Origin: Cubamyces lactineus
Lineage: Eukaryota > Basidiomycota > Agaricomycetes > Polyporales > Polyporaceae
DNA: 64,000 nt
NCBI GenBank assembly: GCA_022376465.1
Contig: JACDTU010000012.1
Span: forward strand, 1,333,470-1,397,469
Direction: 5' to 3'
In this document: piece after piece, positions 1 through 11,554 of the stretch
Numbering within the stretch: the stretch's first letter is position 1
How the letters are laid out: every line of letters starts with the position of its first letter
Notes under the pieces: generated by a model
Database searches by the model: none
What the model was told of the DNA's origin: nothing
The model's input: the letters and a program-made list of their open reading frames with translations, nothing else
Made by a program: the position numbers and the translations under genes

Positions 1-733
1 CCCACGGAAGGGGTCGGGGCGTAGTCCCCAGCTGAGCGAGCCAGTCCTCCCAGGTCGTGGTTGACTCGTCTGGTACGTCTTTTTCCTGTTTGCACAAGAG
101 GCACAGCCCCCGTAGTTGTCTTTTTCCTGAGCAGGTGAAGTTGGAGATATGCATCGGGATCTCCGGAGGAAGCCGGCTTATGGTGGGGAGGCCGTTCTTC
201 CGAACCCAGAGCTGCTTCTTCTAATTCCCTAAGCTGAGAGCGCCGTTATGTTAGCTCGTTGAGGCCGTATACACATACATTTGGCACACACCTCTTCATG
301 GCTGAGGGGATATACAAGACTCAGCTCGTAACCTAGGACGGATGGTTAGAGCTAACATTAATGGCGGCGACATACCTGAGTCCGTGCTTGCCATCGATGA
401 CGTTCAAGAGCAGGCTGCAATATTGCAGCACGAGTGTCCGGAAGGAAGTTGCCTCTAGATGCATACTACTACCTAGTGAAAGATAGCGAAGTCTTCCACT
501 GACTATGATCCTTGACTCTTCAGAAATGCGCGGTTCGTTGCCAACTCACCACGGTGGCACACGATTGTTTTGACATGTTGACGCGTTCACGATGATTGCG
601 CAAAGACCGCTGCCAAAGACTTGGCAACTCGTCGAACCTCGCTCGTCCAACAAGACAACACTTCCTCTCCTAGCCGGTTAAAGATGAGTGCTCGATACAT
701 CAGATACATGTCGTACGGAAGATTTGCGAAGCC
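1..733. other. No gene recognised
   Basis: Only short open frames without family resemblance are present. The stretch lies 3' of the minus-strand F-box gene and probably contains its terminator and the flank of a gene outside the window. Confidence 0.5.
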
Positions 734-2664
734 TCAAGTCTTGTAACTACCGTCATGCGAAACTACCGGCCCTACAATCCGGTAAGGTGGGTCCACTGCC
801 TGTTTCCAAAGACGCGGTCGAATATCTTCCGACGACTGGGAGTCCCACCACTGGTCTGCCTCGGGAACGTCGAACGTGTCCGACAGCCCAAAGCTCTCGC
901 GCGCCGCTCCGGGGCGAAAATCCACTGCGCGCGTGAAATACGGTATGATTGGGACGAGCCCTCTGGAGAATTTGTCTGCGCAGTGCGCGCATAAGGGACC
1001 CGTTGCCACGACGAGCGTCCTAAGGGGTCGTCTTCTCATCATGCGCGTAGCGGCCATGGCGGCGAGGGCGGTCGTGCGGAGGACAGCATACGGGTCGCTG
1101 CATAGGGTCTCGAGCTGGAGCGTTTCAAGCTGGGCGCACGCCGAGAGGTCCTCGCTGGCGAGAGCAGCATACGCTTCGAGTACCGCGTCTTTGTCCGACT
1201 CCAACGTGGGTGATCGTTCTCCCATGGTATCCACAAACAACGAGAGCTCGGCGAGGCTGGCATGCACTTGATTGAGTAGAGTCGGGACCACGCCGTGTTG
1301 GTTCGTCGTCACCCTGAGCGAGCGCACCGCGGGCATAGGGAACATGATATTGAGTCGCATGAGCCAACTCTGCCAGTCTATGTTGAGGCCTTCTGTGTAC
1401 ACTTGTAACCAGAAACCGGCGGTGCGTCCGTCGACGGTAAGCTCGAGCTGACGGTCAACGACACGCACGTTTAGGTGTGTGAACATCTGGAACATGCCAT
1501 TAGGTAGAAGGGCGGAGGGCCACGATATACTGGAGTCTGTGAGGGTGTTCAGGTTGTACAGGCGAATGACGACGCTCGATGGAAAGTCTAGGGCGGAGAG
1601 CAAGCAGAAGGCATCAGAGGCGCAACTTTGTGAACAGGTTATCGCACGGAGAGAAGGTAGGGACGCTCGCGATCTGCTCTCCATAGGTGCGGATGCAAAT
1701 TTCCCACCCGCGAGGCCCATGACTTCAAGGTACTGTAACGCAGGCGTGTTTGCGAGGAGAGTAACTAGGCAGGTCACTTCGCCACTTGATCCGCCGAAGT
1801 TGACTATACCCGACAAGCAGAGATGGGTGAGGCAAGGAAAGATATTTCTCGGCATCCACTCGCCAACGTAGTATAAGGCCAACGCTTGCAATTTCAATAC
1901 TTGCCTCTGGAAAAGCGCTCGGAAGAGGAACCCGTTGTCGTAGCCCTCGGCTCCGTGGTGCGGAAGGACCGTGAGGCATTCCAAGGCGGGAGCACTGAGT
2001 TGTAGTTGCACAGGGGCTAACGTGGGGCGGCTGCGGTCAATCGATCTCGTCATATCCAGGCGCTTCAGCCGCTCGACATGGGTTCCTAGCAGCACACCTG
2101 GATCTTCATGGCCGATGTGCAGCGACAGGGCGGCGGCGCCAGAGCGTACCAGGAACAAGTCCAGCAAATGCTTGTTTGGTACGTCAATACGGGACCATAT
2201 CACAGGTGCACTGAGTGCCACATCACGCCACCTTCTGCATACGTGGGTGAGCAGAAGCGGAAGGGGTGGTTTGTGGCCCTTGTGCCGGTGTCTGAAGTTT
2301 ACGTAGCCGTCGTAGCAGTGATCGCAGGCCAATTCGAAGATATGCAGGAGTATTTCTGGGGGTATCCCGTGTACAGGAAGGAGCGCATTCATCCGGCCCC
2401 GAACCGTTAGCAAAGCGCCATGTATGGCAGCTTCCATCTGATGTAACTGTAAGACGCGTACAAATGTAAACTGATGTGGAATCTACAATCGGCCTGGCAC
2501 GTACCTCTGTGTAACTGGAGGATGGAGTGGTTCAGTGAGATTCAGCTAGAACACATGAAGGCAACAGTAACGTACCTTAGAGCCTGCTGATCACGCTTGC
2601 ATGCAGACTGCAGCGCAGCCACGACTGATGGAAATGGGATTGCATCTAGGGACAATTCTGACAT
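734..2664 (-). CDS. F-box protein, leucine-rich type, 10-nt microexon
   Basis: Predicted 603-aa substrate adaptor of an SCF ubiquitin ligase. Proposed exons are 2664-2576, 2514-2505 and 2446-734; together they give one open frame. A short predicted coiled N-terminus leads into the F-box (about residues 55-105; visible pieces are GIPPEILLHIFELA and THVCRRWRDVAL). Leucine-rich sequence with no clear regular repeat follows, typical of agaricomycete F-box-like proteins. The start at 2664 was chosen because only this ATG exon, through a 10-nt microexon (2514-2505) with consensus AG and GT borders, joins the long exon in frame. The same layout recurs in the F-box gene at 26617. The substrate is unknown. 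The main exon is certain; the first two exons are inferred. Confidence 0.8.
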
Positions 2665-3118
2665 CTCCGTCGGTGTATATCGATTGTAGATGCTCCACAA
2701 AGCTGCTGTGTGCGAGTTGAAATAGAAAAGAGGTGCTCGAGTAGTGCTGGGGAGGGCATCAAATACCCTCTGAATCTGATGATAGCTTGACGGGGCTCGA
2801 GTTGACTGTCGTTAATCTAAGAGGAGGTTGTTTGGTCGTGTTATTTTCGGAGGCTGTTGGTAAACAGTGCCAAACTATGACTTATGCAACTCCTCTGAAT
2901 TCTGTCTCATACTGCCGATGGGGTTCTCAGGCACGCAGAGCCCGTAAGGGGGACGCAACACCTGGCATGCGAATGAGTTGTGGTCATGTATGGTTGCTGT
3001 AGTCCCAGTACTTATCATCTACCCGCTCGGAACGGCCCGCAGTGACATTGCTTCTATCGCAGTAGCAGACTGCCGGTTGCTGCCGCCGCCGGGGCCCGGC
3101 ACCTTGCTCGCGACCACC
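2665..3118. promoter_or_regulatory. Divergent intergenic region, F-box / SDR
   Basis: 454 bp between two divergently oriented genes, so it should hold both promoters. I see no clear TATA box or other site. Confidence 0.4.
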
Positions 3119-4181
3119 ATGTCGGACTCACCCAAAGTCGTCCTCGTCACCGGTTGCTCTGCTGGAGGTATAGGATTTGCATTGTAAGTTGGACAACCAA
3201 TGTCTGCCTCACCAATTCGCTACGAGTTGTGCGGAAGACGCTCATTCTAACCATTGACACCGCCACCTTCTCTTCTCGTGTGGGTAGATGCGAAGAGTAC
3301 GCCGCTTGCGGGTGCAAGGTCTACGCCACAGCGCGGAAACTCGAGGCCATGGAAGGCTTCAAGTATCCCGTTGAGCGACTGAAGCTCGACGTGACAAGCG
3401 ACGAGAACGTGCAGGAGGTCGTTGCAACCATCATCGAGAAGGAAGGCAGAATCGACGTCCTCGTCAACAACGCCGGCGTCCTCAGCTCGGGTGCGTAGTA
3501 CCAGCAGAACACCCGCAAGATACTGTCAGCATGCTGATAGTATGCAATATGTGAAGGGCCGATTATTGACCTCTCCATGGAGGAGATAAAGCGCGCGTAC
3601 GACGCGAACGTATACTCAGTCATCCGCATGTGCAAAGCTGTCATCCCACACATGGCCGCCCGCAAAAGCGGGACTATAGTCAACATCAGCTCTCTCCAGG
3701 CACACATGTATATCCTCTATCTCCTTTCTTCCTGCTCACCGACCGCTGACTATCCTCTCACTTACGCAGCCCCACACCGTGGGCAGGTATCTACGCATCG
3801 ACGAAAGCAGCGATGCAGTCCCTCACCGAGACGCTCTACATGGAATGCACCCCGCTCAACATCTCCGTCGTGCTCGTCGTCACCGGCGCCGTGCGCTCGA
3901 ACCTCTCGAACAACCGCCTCCAGACCTTCGCCGGTCTCCCCGAGAACAGCCTGTACAAGCAGTTCCTGCCGAACATCCTGGAGCGCATCAGCGTCAGCCA
4001 GGGCACGGACAGCATGCCCACCGCGGAATACGCGCGGCGCGTCGTAGGCGCGAGCCTTCAGGAAAAGCCGCCGCGGTCCTTGATGCTGGGTGGGAAGACG
4101 CTGATGTACCGTGTGCTGTTGTGGCTCCCGCGAGGCCTCACCCTGTGGCTCCTGTGGCGGCGATTTTCTGGTACACGCTGA
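3119..4181 (+). CDS. Short-chain dehydrogenase, AYR1-like (1-acyl-DHAP reductase family)
   Basis: NAD(P)-dependent classical SDR. Exons 3119-3183, 3288-3490, 3557-3707 and 3770-4181 join in frame. Visible motifs in order: nucleotide-binding TGCSAGGIG near the N-terminus, NNAG after the fourth strand, the catalytic serine in NISSLQA, and YASTK with the catalytic Tyr and Lys. The hydrophobic C-terminal stretch (VLLWLPRGLTLWLLW) could anchor it to a membrane. The TGCS start and overall layout resemble yeast Ayr1, which reduces 1-acyldihydroxyacetone phosphate in lipid synthesis at the ER and lipid droplets. That assignment is by family resemblance; another lipid or sterol SDR is possible. Confidence 0.85.
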
Positions 4182-4949
4182 GCGCCGCACTGTGTCTCCA
4201 GGATTTGCTTGATGCATCCCATGTGTATGTTGTGAACTCATTGCTTGGTATCTATATCGAATGGACTTGTCATAGGAACGTACCTGAGGAGTGATTAACA
4301 TCGTTAGACTATCTGGGAGCAGCTCGCGGACAGTGGCACAAAGGTTGGCAACATATACGGGTATCTTGCGATTCAGTTTCGGCGGAGCAGCACAAGACAT
4401 GACCTACATGAAGCGTCTCGTATCCAACGTGGAAGAGAGAGCGGCGGCGTACGTCGCGCATGGGAGGTTAATGGGGAGGGCGCAAAGGGAATAGGGGTCA
4501 TGAGAACGCTACAACATACAGAGGGTGAACATGGCAAGGGGATTGGGGGGATGAATGCGTGATAGCACCGGCGCGGACGCACGCTTGTGCAATTGAGGAT
4601 GGAGAGAGGTTGAGTGGGTAGGTAGTAGGCAAAGGGATATGGACCGGGGAGGGGGGAGTGGGGAAGATGTGACGGGGTCTGACGGACGGAGAGGATGTGG
4701 TTGCGGGAAGGGAGAAGAGCTGTGGCTATCTGCAGAAAGGAACACGGAGTAAGAAGCGTTAAGAGATACATGACATGAGGTACCCATAAGTGATGAAGAA
4801 AGATGATATCGAGTCCCGCGCCCCTATAATCTCAAGGAGAGGCGCATCTCCCTCCTACCCGCCTCCTAACCAGAAGACACGAGCGCCGTGAACAGCTTTC
4901 GCGTGGAGGAAAGGAGTCCAAGAAGGAGTACAAGAATGTGCATTACTTA
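4182..4949. other. Intergenic, convergent 3' ends of SDR and ATG4
   Basis: No supported gene. The stretch is purine-rich on the plus strand around 4560-4760 (runs of G with A), which creates spurious proline-rich open frames on the other strand. Confidence 0.5.
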
Positions 4950-7900
4950 TCAGAAGTCGTCCCCATCATCCACAAGGATGCCCTTGACACCCCCGCTCTG
5001 CGTCCGTCCGCCGTCGCGCGCCTTCGCGGTCCGCATCTGCGGAACACGCTTGCCCTGCGCCTGGGGCTGAGGCGGCGCGCCTGCCTCTGTCTCCACCTCC
5101 TCCGCCGGGTGCGTCGCCGGGAACGGATACTGCACCTGCGCCTCTTGGTGCGGCGCCGAGCGCGGAGTCTTGGCCGAGCTCGAGGAGCCCTTCTTCGATT
5201 TCCGCCGCGCCTTCTCCGTGCTTGCCGACGTTGACTTGCTTGCTACCGAGCTCGTCGAACGTTCATGGGAGATTGAAGGCGGGACGGGGGCGGATGTCCG
5301 ACCGGATGGCGGCGGAGACGCACTCTCGGGACGACGCATGCGAAGGTTCGCGGGCTCCGATTCGGATATCATTTGCGGGGTTGGGAACTCGGCGGGATCT
5401 TCCCACTCCTCGTCGTCCTCGTCGTCGAAGCTGAGCGAGTCTTGAGAAGACTGAGTGGACGGCTCGCGCTTCATGGCCTCCGGCGCGTCGATGTCGAACG
5501 AGGCCTTGCCCGCGCTCGGCGTAAGAGGCGCGATAGGATCGTCCTCGGTGTCGACTTCGGACTTGACGCTGCCCGCGCCGGCGTTGGAGCCATGCACGCT
5601 GCCCGCAGGAGAGTTCCCGAGAGAGAACTCGTCGTCATCGGGCATATCGATGTCAGGTTCTGAGATAGACTCGAGGCCCATGTCGTCCGAATCCGAAGGG
5701 TACTGTGGAGGCTCGTTGGACAGAGAAAAGATGGACTTGTTCGTGCGGAAAAGCTGGTGTCGCCAATATTGGCATCAAACCCTTCCACGCACTGCATACA
5801 AGACAAAAACGCACCTCCAAGATTCTCTCTTTCAGATCCAGCCACTCATTCTCGTCCTTGCATAGGAACCCAAGCAGCATGCTGGGGTCAAGTCCCGACA
5901 GTGGCATCTTCCTCACCCTGTCACAATGGAAAGTCTTCAGTTCAGAGGGTGAGTAGGCTGTAACGTAGTGCCGCTGGATCGGGTCGAGGTCCGCGCCCAA
6001 GCCAAGTTCACGCGAGTCCATCTCTGCCGAGTCATCCGGGAGCACACTCGACGATTGCCAACGAGTGTGCATATGAGAGTTCGACGATTCGGACTGAGAC
6101 GTAGACGCAGAGGACGTAGACAACTGCTGCTGCAGAGGCGAGGGAGAATGGGCCGGGGACCGGTAAGAGAAGGACGAGCCCGACGTCGTTCCGCTCGTGC
6201 GGCCAGAAAGAGGCGAGGTAGGCGAGCGCACGTGGTGCGACGGACGGAAAGTCCTCTCTCGGTCCCGCTCACGGTCAGAGCTGTACGCTTCAGGTGAACC
6301 CTGGCGCTCCCAGCTATCGCCGCTGCGGGGAGGAGGGCGCAGAGGGACCGCAGGACGCGCATGATGCGGGTCCAAGTAGAAGAGATTGTCGGCCTGCGAA
6401 CCGACGAAGTAGTATGAAGAGGAGGGCCGGCCGCCTGCGATGCCGACAGATTGGGGGAAGGTATACAGCGTCTGCGTGGCGATATGTGGCGTTAGAGTGT
6501 GGCAAACGTAGACCCCCAAACCGTGTACAGACCTTGATGGTGTTATAATACAAGGGATTGACACCCTCGATACCGAGGCGAATGCCAATTAGCACTAGGA
6601 CAGCGCGATCGCCCCATTCCATCCGGCTGGGGCCGTGTCTGCGAGTTGAATACATTGCCGAGCGAGACGCTGCGTAGACGTCTGACTCATACAGCACGCC
6701 GTCCACAGCAACGGCGACCCCGAGACCAGCTTGGGGAAACGCATGTACAAGGGTCCTAGACAAACAATCATCAGCTCAGAGACGAGGAGCACCACACAAG
6801 CACCTACTTGATCGCACCGGCAGCGGTACTAGGACCGAACCATTGTCCAACATCTTTCCCGAGATCCTTGCCTACTAGGGCCATCCGGTGGACGCTGAAA
6901 GGGCAGAGAGGAGAGGGGCTGTCGAAGAACCATGTGATGATTTGTACATATGTCGCATAGTCGGCAGTATACACAGGATGTGGTGGGCGCCGCCAGTCTA
7001 CAGATTGTTTGGCTTCAGCCACATTTGGAATGATTGATATACGTACCTCTGCCTAGATGAAGGTGCAGGAGGGCGTTCGCAAGTAGCGACTGCCCGGTGC
7101 GCAGCATACAGCCCCACCCCGCATCAGTCGTCCACCCTTTCTCCCCGCCTAAGGGCCAATTCCACTTCTTAGTGGGCGGACTGCTCGGGACCCCCGTGGG
7201 ATTATCGGAAAGCTCGGCATCGAGCGCAGCTAAAGTGGTGTCGCGTATAGGGAAGAACTGAGAGCGATAAGTGAGCCATATACGAGAAGTGAAGTCGGCG
7301 TAGAAAACAGGGGGCCAGTTCTTGGATGGATCCTTGGAAGGGCCCGCCGAAGCTGGAAGAGACTGAGAAAGCGATGGATCTGGTGGCGCGGCGTTGGGGG
7401 CCACAGGGGAAGATGAGGTCGAAGAACGGAAGGAGGACGGCGACCTACGCGAGTCACTCGAATTGCGCCGGCCAGGGCTTGCAAGAAGATCGGGCGCAGG
7501 AGGCGGGCTTGGCTCGTAGCCAGGGTGTTGCACGCCGAGCAGCCAGATTGGATCCGGGCACTTATCGGGCGTCGCGTCGCTGTCGAGCAGATAGCGCATG
7601 GCCTTGTCGAGGTGGCCCTTTCCGTGCCGCGCCGCAGTGAGCAGGGCAGACCCTTTGCCCTTGGGCGAGACAGACGCGTTGAGATGCTGCTGGGATAGCA
7701 GCGAGGGGAGGGTGAGGTCGGTCGAAGACGTGCTGAAGGTGTGTGCAAACCACCCAGAAAGGCGGGTGGGCAAGTCGCTGAGACGTGAGTTGGAACCGGG
7801 AGAGGAGTAGTATGGCACAGACGAGTAATTGTCCGATGCAGGCCGCTCTGAGCGCGTTCGTGGCCGAGGAATGTTGACGGGCTCAACAATGACGGGAGTC

Positions 7901-8229
7901 TCGTCCGCTGCGTCCTCACCGTCGCGCGAAACGTCTCCCGGATCTACATCCTGCGACTGACGACGGCTTCCAGCATCTCTGAAGATCGAACCACGGCGGC
8001 CTGGCTTCTTGTGTTTTGGAGTTTCGGGGATTATGGGGCTAGAGGAGGAGGAGCTCGGGGTAGGACTGGCAGAAGGATCGACCATCGACTTCGAGCGGTC
8101 GCGCGATGTCTTCTGGAGAAACTTGGGAAGTTTGGATCCATGACTAGAGGAGTGATTTGAGTTGGTCGGCGACGATGGCGAGGGCGATGTGCGTGATGGT
8201 CTGCTCGACATCGTCGTCGTTGTGGTCAA
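4950..8229 (-). CDS. ATG4: Atg4 cysteine protease (autophagy)
   Basis: Peptidase C54 that processes Atg8 before and after lipidation in autophagosome formation. Exons 8229-7047, 6997-6808, 6755-6533, 6471-5815 and 5753-4950 give 1018 aa. The catalytic Cys is near residue 374 in [13 protein letters not shown]. The Asp-His pair lies near residue 563 in [10 protein letters not shown], in the expected order for the family. The protein is about twice the size of yeast Atg4: a serine/proline-rich N-terminal extension, an inserted Ser-rich segment after the catalytic DPH, and an acidic low-complexity tail ([13 protein letters not shown]). Such extensions are common in basidiomycete Atg4. The start is the only Met before the conserved region without an upstream in-frame alternative. 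Confidence 0.95.
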
Positions 8230-9866
8230 GAGTGTGGTCTCACCGCGCGCGCTAGCGTCAAGCTCCCTTGTCCTCTCCCGTCACCACATAACTGTCTGTA
8301 ACACTAATCTCTACTCCGACTTGCGTCCTTGTGGCCTATGCAGCAACTCCTGCTAATCTGTACAGACGTTGTTTGGGAGTAGTGAAGCATGAGCCAGTGC
8401 TGCTTCATCGAGCAGCCTGCGACGAGCTGCTGCGCTCGCTTAGTGCTAGGCCAGAGTGCCAATGCCACGCCAGCACCACGATCATTGCTGAGTTCATCTC
8501 TAGTCTTCGTCATATCCGTCTAATGAATGCGCTAAGTTTGCAAGATCGGCTTCTTATCGGGTACAGAGGTGCCGTTTGCTCTGAGCCCACTTGCCTACCA
8601 CTCGGAATGTGCGAGCTCCTGCAGTTTTATCAGTTTTATCGGGGAAACATCTTCTCGCCCTTGCATTCTCTATATACACTATACTCCCAAGAGAACCGCA
8701 AGGGCGGCATAGTCATCGTCGTGAGGATGCCCCATATATGTTCGAAGTATGCGTTACAAAGAAGCCGTCTTAATTGCTGACCACAGATGTTGCCCTATAG
8801 ATGGGTTGCTTGATGAGCAAACCTTTGCGCTAATGTCAACCTTCGCAGCAGTTACAGGAGACGCATTGCGTAGTCGAGAGTCCTTCAGGATTCGCAGACC
8901 TTCGACCAGTTGAGTGCCACATGACCGGCCCCACCGTGAACTCTCATCTGGTACCATCCTCATGGACAGGCGACACGTAGACAAATCGGATCATCGCTTC
9001 GTAAGGAAGTGTCGCATAGTGCTCCTCTCTACAAGCATCGAAATGGAGCTCTGCGAGATGTCCCGAGGCGCACTGGGTTTGTCGCATTCGATTGCGAAGA
9101 GCCGCGAAATTGCTGCACTTACATGGTGGTGAGTAGAAGTTCCATCCTCGGCGGAATGACAGAGCTTTGCCCCGCTGCAGCATGTCAAGAACCCTCCGGT
9201 TCAGCTACTCCCCACTTTCCGCTTTCGTCCCTCTGTGACCACTGGCCTCGCGAACCACTTACACGCCCTTAGCTGAGTTGATGTGGTCAGAAAGCTGAAT
9301 CAGCATGTAGAGCGCAGCCTCGTGCGCCCCGAGCTTCAGAGCTGTTGAAGCTCGAATCACTTGCAGGATGGTGGATCATATACACGATTCTTACTCACTC
9401 TGTACCTTTGAGAATATTTGCACACTTTCTACTATCGTCGTGTATACGTTCCTTGGCGCCAACTGCCTTTGCTTTGCCTGCGTGTTAATGGGCCTCGAAC
9501 ACTTGTGCAATTACTTGTCGTAGTACCCGACGCATTACGCAGTAACTATGCATGAGCTACTATTAAGGAGTCGAATGCAACGTGAGTGAGGCTGCGTGAA
9601 GCGCTCAGCGTGCATGCATGTGAAAAGCGGTTACCAGCACCGCCTATTACCCATATTAACTTCAACCGCCCGATCATGACCTACACCGACGCTTGCATGG
9701 GGCGGGCCCAGTTATTCCTTGCCACCTTTCCAAAGTCTTCCTGAGAGCACTGTACGTGCAGCATTCAGAGTCCATATTCTGTCTGAAAACGTGGTATCGC
9801 ATGCTCATAGCACATCTTCCAGCTTCGTACTCTTCAGCCATCAGCTACGGTAGTACAAGTTCGACA
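8230..9866. other. 1.6-kb intergenic region without recognised gene
   Basis: Small open frames on both strands show no family similarity and no plausible exon chains. The stretch should hold the divergent promoters of ATG4 and the dienoyl-CoA isomerase gene. Confidence 0.45.
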
Positions 9867-11094
9867 ATGGCCGACTCCTACAACCATTTGTCGGGTACAC
9901 ATGTAAAGGTGTCGACGCCAGCACCATATGTTGCCTTGGTTGAACTTGACAGGTATGTACCTACTAACCGTATAGACGCACATGATCAATTCACCTCACG
10001 GTCCTGAATGCAGAAACCCCGTGAATGCTTTCCATGAGCCGTAAGTTCAGTGGTGGCTGGCCTACGCGAACACACCATAACGAAAGCTGGGTGCCAGATT
10101 CTGGACGGAACTTGGGCAAGTATTCGGCAAGATCAGCCAAGAACCGACCGTTCGGGTGGTGGTCCTGGCATCCGCCCTCCCCAAGCTGTTCTCAGCTGGG
10201 ATTGATTGTAAGGATACAACTCCTGTGCGGCTTGTACGAAGGGTTGACGCTTCGGGGCCCTCTTTTACAGTTACAGCGCTGACAATTCATCAAGGAAGCG
10301 ACCCTGCCCGAACCGCCTTTCTCATGCGCAAGCACATCCTCAGCTTCCAGGACTGCATCTCGGCCATAGAGCGTTGCCCGTACCCGGTCATAGCGGCCAC
10401 GCACGGCGTTGCATATGGGCTTTCTATCGACATCATCTCCGCCTGCGACGTGCGCTACGCCGCCTCAAACGTGCTCTTCGCCATAAAGGTGCGCCTCGTT
10501 CCATGTAGCACCGACATAGCGCCCCACATGACGCCTTACACTGACTCGACTCTGAATTGTACCGACTAGGAAGTCGACGTGGGCTTGGCAGCCGACATCG
10601 GGACGCTCGCGCGTCTCCCCAAGATCGTGGGCAACCATAGCCTGGTGCACGAGCTCGCCTACACCGGACGCAACTTTTCTGCCGCAGAGGCAGAGAAGAT
10701 GGGCCTCGTGTCGCGCGTGGTCGAGGGCAGCCGGGACGAGGTGGTCGCCGCGGCGCTCGAGCTTGCGAAGCTCATTGCCGCGAAGTCGCCCGTTGCCGTG
10801 GCAGGGACGAAGCATCTGCTGCTGCACGCGCGTGATCATTCGTGGGTCCCGCATGAGTCATGCTTAGGCTCTTCTATGGGTGCTGACGCTCATATCGACG
10901 CTACAGCGTCCGGGAGAACTTGAAGTATACAGCTACTTGGAATAGCGCCATGTTGCAAACGCAGGTTCGTAACAAATCGTGTAAGATCGGCGTAGAGGAT
11001 GTACTAACCGCGATGTTAGGACCTCATGGATGCCGTCAAAGCTGCCCAGAAGAAACAGCAACCGAAGTTCCGTCCTTTGGGGTCGAAACTGTGA
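9867..11094 (+). CDS. ECH1: Peroxisomal delta(3,5)-delta(2,4)-dienoyl-CoA isomerase
   Basis: Enoyl-CoA hydratase/isomerase family enzyme of 281 aa, in beta-oxidation of unsaturated fatty acids. Exons 9867-9952, 10014-10040, 10098-10207, 10271-10488, 10570-10841, 10907-10964 and 11020-11094. The crotonase signature is seen in RCPYPVIAATHGVAYG with SIDIISACDVRYA. The segment VDVGLAADIGTLARLPKI is characteristic of the dienoyl isomerase (ECH1) subgroup rather than plain hydratases. The protein ends in SKL followed by TGA, a canonical PTS1, so the enzyme should act in peroxisomes. One exon is only 27 nt. Confidence 0.92.
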
Positions 11095-11554
11095 TGTCGT
11101 ACCTCCAACTCTTGTGACAGTTGCGTTGTACTGTAGGTTCGAGACAGATATTTCGCACATCTTGCAGGATGGGCCCAGGTCCCGTCATGCTCCACAAGAC
11201 GCGTTCTAGATTCGGTCGAGAAGACTGACAGGTAGGCGGCCCCAGATACACCAGTTCGGCCATGGACTGGCCGATGAGAGTTCGTGACAAAACGATCAGC
11301 CCCGTAGCCGATGGCTCGGACGCACTGGGAAACTATTCGTCGCATGCCTCTATCAGCCGGTCGCTCCCGTTATCCTGTCTCTCTCACGGGAAGTTACTGG
11401 CAGCCGTGGCGCGACGGCTTCGTGAGCTTCGTACTGCACACGCCCACCGGGCGTGGGTCGTATTGGCCCCTAGCATCTGACGCATATATCTGAAGGTCGG
11501 CGCGGGATGCTTAGCTCTCACACCACTGCAGGGCGAAGCGACTCTTGCACCTAC
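11095..11554. promoter_or_regulatory. Promoter region of nitrite reductase gene
   Basis: 460 bp between the isomerase stop and the nitrite reductase start. It should carry nitrogen-control sites, but I could not point to a convincing cluster of GATA-type motifs by eye. Confidence 0.4.

Noticed and set aside
4540..4780. Proline/serine-rich open frames on the minus strand
   Set aside because: They come from purine-rich plus-strand sequence and have no start, splice or domain support.
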